The translations under genes were made by a program, and so were the position numbers. This document shows, piece after piece, positions 1-10,900 of a stretch of 64,000 bases of DNA. Below the pieces are notes generated by a model, which ran no database searches, was not told the origin of the DNA, and worked only from the letters and a program-made list of their open reading frames with translations. Location: assembly GCA_008704415.1 (NCBI GenBank), contig VXIS01000030.1, forward strand, positions 1-64,000, given 5' to 3'. Source of the DNA: Sphaerosporella brunnea (Eukaryota > Ascomycota > Pezizomycetes > Pezizales > Pyronemataceae). Within the stretch, counting starts at the first letter, position 1. The number at the start of each line of letters is the position of its first letter.

Positions 1-601
1 CCCTACGCTCAACATTGAGGCGGTCCTCCGTGGTCTTAGACAACGTAACTAGGGACGTAACGGCCCCACTGTGTTCGTCTGAGACTCCTTTGACATAGAC
101 CGCAACTTCATTGACAAAGTGCACTTGCGTTTTGCCTTGCGCAGCTAAGGCTTTGAATTTCTCGGCCTGTTTCTCATCGGAAGCTTCCAAGCCCAACTGC
201 ACGGATTGTGCAAAGTTGTCGGAAGTGAGACGCACTACCTCAAAGTCTCTGCGTTGTGTCTGGGCCAGAGTATCCTTATTGGACTTGGCCTGCACGTAGA
301 GATGGTGTTGCGAAGCTAGTAATTCCTTGTAGGCTTGAACTAGCTGGGGGAAGACTTTCTCAATGTCTTCCAGGCGTTCGATAAGTTTCGAGTGGAGATC
401 TTCAAAGCTTCTCAGTCGGCGGTCAATTGCTTGGGCCGCATCTGATAGCCAGTCCGGTACTTCCACCTCGACAGCATGCTGGACTAAGTCGACTTTGCTG
501 ACTGCTCGACCGTCAACGGTATCGATGTCCATAGGTTCCAAAACATTGGTGTCCTTGACAAGCCTCAATGGCTTAGTGACTCGGATAACGAATTCGGACA
601 T
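1..601 (-). CDS. Unidentified coiled-coil-like ORF, N-terminal part (runs off the left edge)
   Basis: On the minus strand an ATG at 601 opens a frame with no stop for about 200 codons to the edge of the window. It begins MSEFVIRVTKPLRLVKDTNV and is rich in E, K, Q, A and L, with a long amphipathic stretch around residues 55-130 that could form a coiled coil. No zinc knuckle, protease or polymerase motif is present in the visible part. It lies next to gypsy debris, so a Gag-like or other retroelement 5' ORF is possible, but I do not recognise the family. The C-terminal part lies outside the window. Confidence 0.45.
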   Translation of the reverse strand, partial: MSEFVIRVTKPLRLVKDTNVLEPMDIDTVDGRAVSKVDLVQHAVEVEVPDWLSDAAQAIDRRLRSFEDLHSKLIERLEDIEKVFPQLVQAYKELLASQHHLYVQAKSNKDTLAQTQRRDFEVVRLTSDNFAQSVQLGLEASDEKQAEKFKALAAQGKTQVHFVNEVAVYVKGVSDEHSGAVTSLVTLSKTTEDRLNVERR

Positions 602-1649
602 GTTTGCGATATAGTGAGGTATATCGCTAACAATATACTGTAAAACCACTAGGTTCACTGAACCGCGTATAGGGAAGATAGGCCTAACAGTAATTCTTTT
701 CCAAGGAAAAGACACTTATTGGGCGAAGAGCTTTCAGATACGCCATCGGTAAAGATTCGCTAATGGTACGAGTATATTCGTCCCAAAGGTAAAATAGGAT
801 AAAGATTTCGAAACGAATATAAATTGTGTAAACGACAATATTGTTAAGGCTGAACCTTACAATATCCTAACGATGATGTCTGCTAACTCTGATGGTCTCT
901 CAACTCGAGGGAAATGTGGCGGGTTATATCCTGACGGATTCGCCTCTGAGTCTCAAAGTTGATTTCCAATCCTCGGATGAACAATTGCCCCGATTGCCAC
1001 GTAAGGGTACCAAGCTTCTTTGACTAGCCACGGATTATGGATAACCCCCACTTCAACTCGCACACTCTTCTGCAGCTATGGCGTGATTGAACGCGTAAGC
1101 TTTGATGCCTAGAATGCCCTATTGAAGTGCCGCAGTAGCTATGACGTGATGACCAATTGCCGAAGTGACTTTGGTACTTATCAAGTCTTGTCACAGGTGC
1201 TACCCTCATTTACCCACCGGGTACGTTCCGGTATAACGGTCAGGCGCAACATGATGTGAGTTATTTTGTACCCTGGAAAAAACTATTTTTCTATAGGAAC
1301 CGGTAACTAACCACTTTTTGACATATAACTCACGGTGAATAACCTGTGACAACTGCAAGGTCTTAGACCAACACAGTTGTCATTATTCATTTGTATGCGC
1401 ACGAATGGTGAGTTATTTTGTACCCAGAAAAGAACACTTTTACTATGGGTTCCGGCAACTAACTTCACCATCGCCATTATGACGTAAGTCTTGTAACTCT
1501 TAGGACACTTCCTAATAGAGTGGACTTATAGATGATTATACAGCCTCACTGTTGATAATCATCAACGTCAATAAACCGTTATGTAACCCTTAAGGTAATG
1601 TAGGCATAACTCGTAATGGGGTATCAGAAATGATACTGTGAGAGGTGGG
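602..1649. other. Non-coding stretch with a two-copy internal repeat
   Basis: No convincing gene. Two related copies of a block of about 65 bp, each starting gtgagttattttgtaccc and ending in a ggttccgg(c/t)aactaac-like sequence, lie at about 1256-1315 and 1408-1471. The stretch just before 1650 (gagaggtggg) is a polypurine run that could be the polypurine tract of the LTR that follows. The stretch may be the 5' leader or LTR of the element carrying the minus-strand ORF at 1-601, but no clear LTR ends or primer-binding site were found. Confidence 0.4.
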
Positions 1650-2144
1650 TGTAACAAAGAATCACTCGGCCTAGAACCTCCATAGTGAGTATGGTTGTCG
1701 CGTAAGACATGCGATGCAGAAGATTGGGAGATGGAGCCAATAGGGCTGAGCATCTACCTGCAGCACGAGAATACGATTCCGGAGAGGGGTATTCCGGGTG
1801 CGACCCATGTCTATGACTCATGATTTGAAATCAAAGACTGATTCATAGGAAGGTGGAGCTCTCTCTGTGCGCGCCTTGACGCCCCCAGTCGTAGAGACTG
1901 TTGGAAAGCCAGCAAGGAGTGAAGGCTGAGTATTACTCAGGGAGAGAATAGTCTCGGGAGCGGCCTCCTACTATAAGTAGGATTGCTTCTGCCCAGCGAA
2001 CCCCTTGATCTTTAGCGAACAAGAACCATCAGTGTCCACCCGACAAGTTAGCCCTTAAAATTCTATTGTTTAGGATCTTGCAAGTTATTTTCCAAAGTCA
2101 CGGGTTCAATTCCTCGCCCCTCTGGTAGACAGAGCTGCGTTACA
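1650..2144 (+). repeat. Ty3/gypsy LTR, family A, plus orientation
   Basis: A 495-bp LTR that begins TGTAAC and ends GTTACA, preceded by a purine-rich tract. It is an inverted copy of the LTR at 6316-6803; the two align along almost their whole length on opposite strands. Its terminal CA at 2144 abuts the inverted RNase H coding sequence at 2145 directly, with no target-site duplication. Near its 3' end it holds a tRNA-like string (gggttcaattcc). Confidence 0.8.
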
Positions 2145-3957
2145 TTGTCAACACCTTTGTCGACGCAAAGTACTCCAAGTTCTTGTGATCCGTATACACC
2201 GTAATTTCTCCAGCCACTGATTTCAACATATGTTCCCATTCTTGAAATGCTACTACAATAGCAAGCATTTCTTTATCGTGGATGTCATAGTTGATCTCGG
2301 CAGGCTTGAACTTTCTGAAGTGAAACGCCACTGGGTGTAACCGGACATCATCCTGTATCTGGGAGAGGATAGCTGCAAGGGCGAAATCGCTAGCATCCGT
2401 CTCCACAACTGTCTGTCTTTCAGAATGAAAGTGGCCTAAGATTGGAGCCTCAATGAACTTCTTCTTAAGCTCCTCAAACGCCTGCTGGCACTTACAGGAC
2501 CAATCGAAGGCTACACCCTTCTTGGGCAACTCTGTCAGCGGCGCCACCACTTTGGAGAATCCACTAATGAATCTCCTGTAGAAGTTTGCGAACCCAATGA
2601 AGGATTGCACGTCCTTCACTTTCTGAGGTGCCACCTACTCTGTGATGGTCTTAACCTTACTTGGGGACATCGAGATCCCCTCTACGGATATCTGGTATCC
2701 TAGGTATTCCACTTCCGAGACATGGAAACAACTTTTCTTTATTGAAGCACACAGCCTTGTCTGCTTCAGCTTCTCTAGAACTTTCTTCACAAGCTCTATA
2801 TGTTTCTCTTCCGTCTCGGAGTAGATGAGTATGTCATCGATATAGACAACTACTCCTTCATCTAACAGTTCTCGAAGAACTGTATTGATCATGGCCTGAA
2901 AGGTAGCTGGCGCATTGCAAAGCCCAAACGGCATGACTAAGTACTCAAACAGCCCATAGCGTGTCCTAAATGCTGTCTTCCACTCGTCTCCTTCGGCGAT
3001 TCGAATGAGATTATACCCATTCTTTAGGTCCAGCTTAGTGAATATCTTAGCCTTTCCCAATCGCTCACGAAGTTCCGACATCAGTGTGAGCGGGGTGCGG
3101 TCCTTGACTGTCACCTTGTTTAGACCTCGATAGTCAACGCATAGTCGAAGACTTCCATCAGGCTTAGGGACGAAGATGATAGGAGCCGCAGCCGCTGACT
3201 TGGACTGTCGGATCTTGCCTGACGCAAGTTCCTTGCGAAGGTATTCTCTTAATACCTCCAACTCTCTTTCTGACAGAGGGTATATGGGCCCATAAGGCTG
3301 GCACTGCCCCTTCTATCAGTCTAATCTCATGGTCGTATGAGGTGTGGTCAGGGAGGCGGTTGATTTCCTCTTCACTGAACACTGAGGCCCATTCACGGTA
3401 CTGCTCTGGCAGTCTCTCCGCGATGTCACCTCCTTCCTCATCGTGCCACTCTATACTATCCACAACCCAAGGCTTGCCCTCTTGAAGTAACTTGACAAAG
3501 TTCTTCACAGCTTGCCTTACCGACACTGGGAGGTAATGCTGACGACAGTACTCACTGCGCCACTGCATCGTCCCCGTGTGCCAGTCTATGTCCGGGTTGT
3601 GCTGCTCTAACCAGGAGATGGGTATATAGCCCGAGACCTCTGTCTCCAGCTGACCTATCTCCCAAGTCATTTCTTCTTGGTGCTCCCCAATCCTCATGCA
3701 CAGAAGGTTGGTATAACGAGCACCAGTCTCTGCTAATGGGGTTCCATCTGCCCCAGTCACTCGAATGGGAGTGTCTCTTTTTATCCATGGCAACTTATGC
3801 TCGAACACAAAGTCTTTATTCAAGATAGGACCAGAACACCCTGAGTCAATCAAGAATCTTCCTTTGCAACTGCGAGACTTGCCATACTCTGCTGGTCCAC
3901 CAAATGTCCTGCCACTAGGAACATTCTCTTCCCGTGTCTTGGAGGATCCACTCTAGG
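2145..3957 (-). pseudogene. pol: Ty3/gypsy pol: protease, reverse transcriptase, truncated RNase H (broken)
   Basis: Minus-strand Pol of the same element as the Gag at 4221-6275. In order: a retroviral-type aspartic protease with active site DSG at about 3850 (frame open from about 3955); a linker; reverse transcriptase with [18 protein letters not shown], the catalytic YIDDIL box near 2845 and YLGYQIS; then RNase H with VETDASDFALAA and YTDHKNLEYF. It is not functional: a one-base frameshift near 3300 separates protease from RT, a TGG-to-TAG stop lies at about 2635 (the copy at 7140 has TGG there), and the gene stops abruptly at 2145 where an LTR end is joined. Integrase is absent. Confidence 0.9.
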
Positions 3958-4220
3958 CTTCTTAGGCATCTATCTGCCTTTCTGCCACTACTGTCTTTCT
4001 CTTAAGGGGGTTCATGGATCAGTACGTTTTAGGCCTTTCGACACCTAAACAAGCACAACGTCTTGCTGAACTACGTCTCTGTGGGATATTGGTATGTCTT
4101 TGTCTGTATGCCCTCTGCTGACTCTTATATGCCAGCATATTTCGGGTACTGAACCCATCCTCAGAGAGCCTTTTTTCCTTAAGAACGACAACTTATACAA
4201 TTTCAACTATGAAATTCTAA

Positions 4221-6275
4221 CTACAAAGCCCAGATATCCAGATCTGAGTCTTCTTCTTCGGGGATCTCCAGGATTATACCCGACGCGGCTGTAGGGGCCT
4301 GAGGCTGCGTGCTAGCAACCTTAGCCTTCTTCTCAGATTTCTCTTCTGAGTCCTCAGCCTTTCTCTTTTTTGAGCTAGCCACCTTCTGAGTGACTACCTC
4401 CTTAGTGAAGCATTCGAACCACGAGTGATTCTTCTTGCCACACTTCAAGCAGAGCTTTTCCTTCGCCCGCTGATCGAGGACATCCTTGCTGATGCCCTTA
4501 AGCTCGACAGTCTTATCCTTCCAGGCGCTGTCTTTCTTTGGCTTGTCCTTGCTGAACGAAGCCTTGTCTGTGGGTTTGGAAGCCGGGTTGGGCTTTGAAC
4601 CCTGTCCCTTCTCCTTCCCGTTGCTCTTGCCACCTTGATTGGTGGACTTCTTGTGGTGCCGTTCCCAATCTTCCAGGACATGGCCTATGTCTCGCAACAT
4701 GGCCATCTGGGCACTCACATCGTTGGGCTTAGGTTGAACCTTAGCCCAATCCTTGGACAGTTCTTCGGACAGCCCCTCCTTGAGCTTATCCTTGACCATG
4801 TCCCCTACGTAACCAGTGATCCACATCAGTCTGGCTACCTCATCCAGGAAGGCATCGATGCCGGCCGTCTGCCGCAACTTCTGCCATTCCTGTACTGCCT
4901 TGTCACGATTGACTCGGCCGCCGAACGAGGCTCTAAGGCTAGCCTCAAATCTCTCCCAGGTGGCGAAGCTGGGATCGTTGACCCAGAATCCTCTGACACG
5001 GATCGATTCCTTTTGATCCATGTTGATTTTGTAGGTGGCGAACCAGTCAAACGCCGCCTCTTCCATCAACAATCCTGCCAAGAGGATCTTGGTGAGGTCA
5101 TATGGGTAGGACCTCGGGTTGAGCCTGAAGTATGAATCAAGGCTTGATAAGAACCGGTTAAGGTCTCGTTCCTTACCCTTGAAGGGCTTTGGTTCGGGTA
5201 TCTTAATCGACCTTGGCTGCTGCTCAGCCTCTATTTGGGGCCCTGGATGGGCCCCAAGCTCCTTGATGATTTGGCGACGGTGCCATTTCTTCCAGCGTAC
5301 GGGGTGTCGCTGAAGATCTGGCTCGGGGTCAGAGTCGCCGTGGTCGTCATCATCGGAATCTCCTGGCGGAGGTGGTCCTCCACTGATTCCTCCTTTTCCT
5401 CCTTTTCCTCCTCCAGAGCCACCAGCGCCTCCTGCACCAGCCGGCTCCAGACTCTCAATTTCCCTAACTGGGCTTTCTATGCCCCTAAACCGACTCTCTC
5501 CTCCTTCCTCCTCTCCTGATATTCCCAACCCTTGTACTCCACCTGGCCGCACAGCTGCTCCTCTCATCATGTACTGTCGAGGAGTCGGGGGTGCTGAAGA
5601 TATTGGCATCTGGTGAATTACTGGTTGCTTGCTTCGTTTGGCCACCCCATTTTTCGCCTTCGGCTTTGTAAGCCAATCTGGGTCCGACAGTGGAGTCGTC
5701 CGTGACGGGACCTTGCGAACTATTCTGAGGGGTATGTGCGAGGCTTGCGACGATTGAGGTGGGATGGGGGGAACGGAGGCGGCTTCTCGGTACTCGGCCT
5801 GCGTCCACTGACTCTTGGCCTCTTCTTGCTCCAGGAGACCGCTGAGGTCCCAGAGGGCGACTGGGGTTGGCTCCCAGTCCATCTGGTTATCCTGCAGGTC
5901 ATCCTGCTCAGCTAGACGGCTGAGCTCTTGGTACATGAGCTGGACATGTTGATGCATCTCAGCAATTGCCATCTCATGAAGCCTACGAGTAGCTTCATGC
6001 TGCTCAGTTTTCCGTGCAAGCACAGTGTGCGCTCCACAGACTTGGTCCTTGACTAACTCAAAGACCAACTCCTGGATTTGCTGAAACAGCTGATCCATAT
6101 TTGCCGCGGAGTCGATAGACTCAGGGACATCTTTTGCCGCAACCCTTAAGATGAGGGAAGCGACTTCTCGAGGGTTTCTAACTATGAGGCGACGATTGTC
6201 GGCCTCGGGATACTGCTGGGGGTTCCACTCGAGGAGCGGAACCTGGGGGGTCGGCTCGATAGTGATAGATGCCAT
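4221..6275 (-). CDS. gag: Ty3/gypsy Gag polyprotein, 684 aa
   Basis: Intact reading frame starting MASITIEPTPQV just inside the LTR. Residues about 1-140 are helical and probably mediate assembly. A low-complexity Gly/Pro/acidic linker follows (residues 270-320). A retrotransposon Gag/capsid-like domain spans about 360-520, including FKGKERDLNRFLSSLDSYF. A Lys-rich region and a single CCHC zinc knuckle (CLKCGKKNHSWFEC) lie near residues 615-630; a short acidic tail ends DIWAL. Such proteins build the retrotransposon particle and bind its RNA. The frame looks open although the Pol next to it is broken. I infer that protein could still be made if the LTR promoter works. Confidence 0.85.
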   Translation of the reverse strand: MASITIEPTPQVPLLEWNPQQYPEADNRRLIVRNPREVASLILRVAAKDVPESIDSAANMDQLFQQIQELVFELVKDQVCGAHTVLARKTEQHEATRRLHEMAIAEMHQHVQLMYQELSRLAEQDDLQDNQMDWEPTPVALWDLSGLLEQEEAKSQWTQAEYREAASVPPIPPQSSQASHIPLRIVRKVPSRTTPLSDPDWLTKPKAKNGVAKRSKQPVIHQMPISSAPPTPRQYMMRGAAVRPGGVQGLGISGEEEGGESRFRGIESPVREIESLEPAGAGGAGGSGGGKGGKGGISGGPPPPGDSDDDDHGDSDPEPDLQRHPVRWKKWHRRQIIKELGAHPGPQIEAEQQPRSIKIPEPKPFKGKERDLNRFLSSLDSYFRLNPRSYPYDLTKILLAGLLMEEAAFDWFATYKINMDQKESIRVRGFWVNDPSFATWERFEASLRASFGGRVNRDKAVQEWQKLRQTAGIDAFLDEVARLMWITGYVGDMVKDKLKEGLSEELSKDWAKVQPKPNDVSAQMAMLRDIGHVLEDWERHHKKSTNQGGKSNGKEKGQGSKPNPASKPTDKASFSKDKPKKDSAWKDKTVELKGISKDVLDQRAKEKLCLKCGKKNHSWFECFTKEVVTQKVASSKKRKAEDSEEKSEKKAKVASTQPQAPTAASGIILEIPEEEDSDLDIWAL

Positions 6276-6315
6276 TATTGAGGATGCCAGGCGACAGGGA
6301 TTCTTAAAATTCTGA

Positions 6316-6803
6316 TGTAACGAGGCTCTGTCTACCAGAGTGTGGTGGAATTGAACTCAGGACCTGAAGAAACTAAATCCTAAACAATAGAATTTTAAGG
6401 GCTATTCTGTCGGGTGGACACTGATGGTTCTTGTTCGCTGAAGATAAAGGGGTTCGCTGGGCGGAAGCAATCCTACTTATAGTAGGAAGCCGCTCCAGAG
6501 ACTACCGTCTCCCTGAGTAATACTCAGCCTTCACTCCTTGCTTTGGCTTTCCGACAGTCTCTACGACTGTGGGCGTCAAGGCGCGCACAGAGATCGCCCC
6601 ACCTTCCTATGACTCACTCTTCGATTTCAAATCATGAGTCATAGACATGGGTCGCACACCGAATACCCCTCTCCGGGATCGTATCCTCGTGCTACAGGGA
6701 GATGCCTAGCCCTATTGACTCCATCTCCCTATCTTCTGCATCGCATGCCTTACGCGACAACCATACTTACTATGGAGGTTCTAGGCCGAGCTATTCTTCC
6801 CAT
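6316..6803 (-). repeat. Ty3/gypsy LTR, family A, minus orientation (5' LTR of the gag-pol element)
   Basis: Minus-strand LTR directly upstream of the Gag ORF at 6275. On the plus strand it starts TGTAAC at 6316. Homology to the inverted copy at 1650-2144 continues to about 6803 and is lost a few bases before the expected LTR start, so the outermost end of this LTR is missing or replaced. Confidence 0.75.
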
Positions 6804-7118
6804 TGTCGGCTCAACGCCTTCCGGTTGATCACTCCTGACCCCTCCGATCGTCATGCTAGTTTCCGGAACAGGTAGGTCAACGAAGATATCTCGGAAGAGC
6901 TCTGACAATAGCCTATACTACTGTCATCTCCAAATCGGGTTCTCTTCTCAGATAGCGTCCTATCTGAGGCATCCGATCTCCGAGTTCTTCCATAGTGTCA
7001 TTCAAGCTAGCTACTATGATCCGGAGCCACCCGGCTATCACGTGCCCTTGAAGAGATCACTATGCAGACTCTATTCTATTCCCTAGCTGACTACTAAGAG
7101 CACATGTCACGTGACCAT
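6804..7118. other. Unassigned sequence between gypsy fragments
   Basis: About 315 bp with no ORF of note and no recognised repeat. It lies between the truncated LTR and the plus-strand pol fragment, so it may be a filler or a leftover of another element. Confidence 0.3.
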
Positions 7119-7736
7119 ACCCGTGACAAAGACCATCACAGAGTGGGTGGCACCTCAGAAAGTGAAGGACGTGCAATCCTTCATTGGGTTCGCGAACTTC
7201 TACAGGAGATTCATTAGTGGATTCTCCAAAGTAGTGGCGCCACTGACAGAGTTGACCAAAAAGGGTGTAGCCTTCCATTGGTCCTCTAAATGCCAGCAGG
7301 CGTTTGAGGAGCTCAAGAAGAAGTTCATTGAGGCTCCTATCTTAGTCCACTTTCATCCTGAAAGGCAGACAATTGTGGAGACGGATGCTAGCGATTTCGC
7401 GCTTGCAGCTATCCTCTCGCAGATACAGGATGATGTCCGGTTACACCCCGTGGCGTTTCACTCCAGAAAGTTCAAGCCCGCCGAGATCAACTATGACATC
7501 CACGATAAAGAAATGCTTGCTATTGTAGTAGCATTTCAAGAATGGGAACATATGTTGAAATCAGTGGCTGGAGAAATCACGGTGTATACGGACCACAAGA
7601 ACTTGGAGTACTTTGCGTCGACAAAGGTGTTGACAAGACGTCAAGCCCGCTGGGCAGAACACCTAGCAGAGTTTAACTTCAAAGTGGTATATCGGCCTGG
7701 AGATAAGAATACGAAGGCTGATGTGTTATCGAGGCT
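7119..7736 (+). pseudogene. pol: Ty3/gypsy pol fragment: RT C-terminus and RNase H, plus strand
   Basis: Nearly the same coding sequence as 2145-2650 but on the opposite strand. It starts inside RT (KTITEWVAPQK), carries the whole RNase H (TDASDF, YTDHKNLEYF, RRQARWAEHL) and ends at ADVLSRLF, where the 3' poly(A)-like tail of the LINE at 7737 begins. It extends about 95 bp further into RNase H than the left copy. It keeps TGG where the left copy has a TAG stop. The 5' end at about 7119 is an abrupt loss of homology. Confidence 0.85.
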
Positions 7737-7767
7737 TTTTGTTTTATGTTTTAATCATATTGTATTC

Positions 7768-7830
7768 GGCCGCTTGCGGCCAAGACATATGTAGAAGCAA
7801 GAGACTATGCTACCCCTTCGGCTATGCCGA
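7768..7830 (-). other. LINE 3' UTR double hairpin
   Basis: Two inverted repeats near the LINE 3' end: TCGGCTATGCCGA (7818-7830) and GGCCGCTTGCGGCC (7768-7781). The same pair occurs at 19240-19302, and variants occur at 28655-28706, 22191-22204 and 53232-53245. Conserved 3' stem-loops in LINEs are commonly recognised by the element's reverse transcriptase; that role is inferred here. Confidence 0.6.
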
Positions 7831-7904
7831 GTACTGAGGCCTGCGGCTCTTGTAAGGAAAAGGACATAAAAAAAGTAGGTAGACGGCACAAAGGAAAGAC
7901 ATTC

Positions 7905-10900
7905 TCAACGGGAAAGGCCCACATCAGGCCATGCTCCAACACCAGTAGCGCTCAGGAAGTCCATAACGGCCTCCACGCACCTGTCGTCCGCGAGCAGAGC
8001 CGCCGTCGCCGTTGCCGGCCAGCGTTTCTGCCCGCGCGCCTGCTCTTTCTCCTTCGCCTTCGTCGCCTCCGCGACCCGTTTCCATAGCAACCGTTGCGCT
8101 TCTTTCCACAGCTTGCAGAACTTGAATAGGTGGTCCCGAGTCTGGTCAGCGCCGCTGTCGCACCACCAGCACTTGTCATCCCCGCGTCGTCCGGTTCTTT
8201 GCAGGTAGGGGGCTGTCGGGGCTTTCTGTATCTGGAGCTGGAAGAAACGCGCGGCGACGGCCTTTCTGGTCTTGAAAGCGGTCTTGAAACCGCTGCCGAT
8301 CGGCTTCCTGTAGTAGCTTTTCGGCCGACAATGCTCGGCTAGCCACCGGTCCCGGTCCTGTCGCTTGGCCGCGGTGGTTGCCCTGGCGACGAAAGCGAGC
8401 GACGTTGTCGCGAGCTCTTCGGGGCCTACCGACGATGACTGTCGGCTCGCAGCTTCCTTGGCTAGGCGATCGGCCTGCTCGTTGCCGGGAACGTCCTTAT
8501 GCCCGGGCGTCCATCGGAATTCCACCGTCCATCCGGCGTCCAGAATCGCCTTTTCCGCGCCCGCGATTTTGGGGACGATCCACTGTCTGGCGCCAGGTCC
8601 AGCGTCCTGCAGTCGATGTAGGGCCGCTTGCGCGTCCACAAAGACTCAGAGGATGCCGGATTCGGCTGTCAGGCGTTGTAGGGCCAGCTCCAGGCCAGCT
8701 GCGATACCGAAAAGCTCGGCGTCGTAGGCCTCCTTGTTGCAGCCGACGTATTTTGCAGTCCCAAACCACTGTCGGCTTCCCATTCCGCGCGTGACTGTGG
8801 CGTAGGCGCAGCTGCCGTTGTCGAGCCGAGATCCGTCGCAATATACGCGGATTGACCCGGTTGACGCCTCCTGCCATCGCCTTGCTGTCCGCAAAGCGGC
8901 CTCTTCCGGCTCGACGACGACTCTTCCGCGCGGGATGTCGCATATAACTACGCTGAGCTCGAGCGCGGTCGGCTGTCCTGGGATAGCCGCCGCGAGCTTG
9001 GACCCTAGCGTGGTAGGAGGAGCAGCTGAATGCGACGTCGGCTCGTCAAAAGCGTTTTCGGCCACGCAACGGAGCAGGCGTCTGGTCGTAGTGACGTCCT
9101 TCTGCTGCTTCGCTGTCGGTATCGGTGTCATCGCGGCGCGGATTCTGTCGCCCGCGGGGTTGCCGGCCGGTGTAGTCGCGAGCCTGCATGCCAAACGACG
9201 TCGCCGATGCGCCAGAAGGATGTCGGCGTCGACAAGCCCTGCTTCGCAGACTAGAGGGCCCAGGGCCGATGTCGAAAGGGCACCCAGAATCGCTCTGGAT
9301 TGACGGTTGACCAGCTTCTGGACCTCCGCTATCCTGCTTTTCTGGCTACCGTCATACCACAATTTGGCTCAGTAGAGGGCGACGGACTGGACTGCTGCGA
9401 CCTGTATGCGTCTGGCGTTTTCCGGGCATAGTCCAAGCTTTCCGGACAGGGACTTGATCCTGGCCTCCGCCTTCCTAGCCTTTCCCATTCTGACGTTGTG
9501 GTGGTGGAGAAGCGTTAGCTTGCAGTCCAGGAAGACGCCCAGCCAGCGCGTCGCATGCTTGTTGTACGGCACTTCGGTGCCGGCCACGTGGAGGGACATC
9601 GTCGGGAGCCTTCGCTTCCTCGTCAGCAGCAATGCCTCAGTCTTTCCGACGTCGAAAGCGACGGCGTTGTTGTCGGCCCAGCGGAGGCTAGCCGTCGCGC
9701 AGGCGTTGAGCGTTTTGGTGACCGCAGCGACGTTGTCTCCGGTAGCGATCCAGGCGACGTCGTCGGCATACGAAAGCGCGAAAGCGTCGGTTTGGCACCC
9801 TTCCACCGCTGGAAAGAGGCCAGAGAGGTATATGGCGAAGAGGATAGGCGACACCGGCGAGCCTTGTGGGAGGCCAGTTTTGATGTCCAAGGGGTCGCTG
9901 AGCTGTCCTTCGACCTTCATTCGGATACGTCTGGCGTCCATGAAGGAGGCTGTCCAGCGGATAAGGCTGTGTGGGGCGCGGAGCTCGACGAGCCTGCGGA
10001 CCAGCACCGCCTTGGAAACGTGATTGAAGGCGCCCTTGACGTCCATGAGCAGGACTCCTACGATCTGGCGCTGTTGCCACGCATTGTGGGCGTGGTCCAT
10101 GAGGACTGCGACGGCGTCGACGGCAGCTCTGCCGTTTCTGCTGCCGAATTGACCTTCGTGAAGCCAGGAGCCTGTCTCCGCAGCTGTCACTAGCCTCCTT
10201 GTCACTACCCGCTCTATGACCTTGCCTAGGCAGCACAGCAGCGAAATAACGCGGTAAGACCTGGCTAAGGAGTAGTCGTCCTTTCCGGGCTTCGGAATGA
10301 CGACACCAGTAGCTTGACACCACGGTTTTGGCTGATAGCCCTTCCAGGCGCAGGCGCGGACAAGCGCTGGTAAACCGTCGCGCTGCCATTTCCAGACAAG
10401 GCGGACAGCCGGCGGGCTGAGCTTATCGGGTCCAGCTGGCGATCGCGATGCTTGGGCCCAGCAGGCCCTGTCGACCTCGTCATCCTCAATGAGGACGTCG
10501 TGGCCGAGTCCGAGTCCGTCGAGCTCCCGGTTGGACCAGTTGTCGTTAGGCGGAGGCGGGAAAGCCTGTTTGGCCATCAAAGCGCTCTTTTCGGCTATCG
10601 TCGACGCTTTTGAGCCGTCCTGGCCCAGCGGAGGCCCACCGTCGGTCGCGGCAGTAGCGGATCCGTTGGCGTAGCGGAGAGCCTTCCAGGTGTCGTCCGG
10701 TCCGGCCTGCTGGAGGAAGTTGGTCCAGTGCTCTCGCTTTGCTCGGCGGATAGCAGCTCTTAGGGCCCGACGGGCGTTTTAGACTGCTTGTCGGGTGGTG
10801 CCTTGACGCCGACGAAAGGAGCGTTTGACGGAGCTCAGCACTCGCCGGAGCTGGTCGATGTCCTCGTTCCACCAGCGCTTCGACCGGGCACCTATGCGGA

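Noticed and set aside
2090..2130. tRNA gene suggested by gggttcaattcc near the LTR end
   Set aside because: No A box at the right distance and no cloverleaf; the string is part of the LTR and also occurs in altered form at 6330-6345.
4635..5135. 166-codon plus-strand ORF
   Set aside because: Antisense to the intact gypsy Gag.
9555..10193. 212-codon plus-strand ORF, and other frames around 8.3-11.9 kb plus strand
   Set aside because: Antisense shadow of the LINE copy 1 reverse transcriptase and endonuclease.
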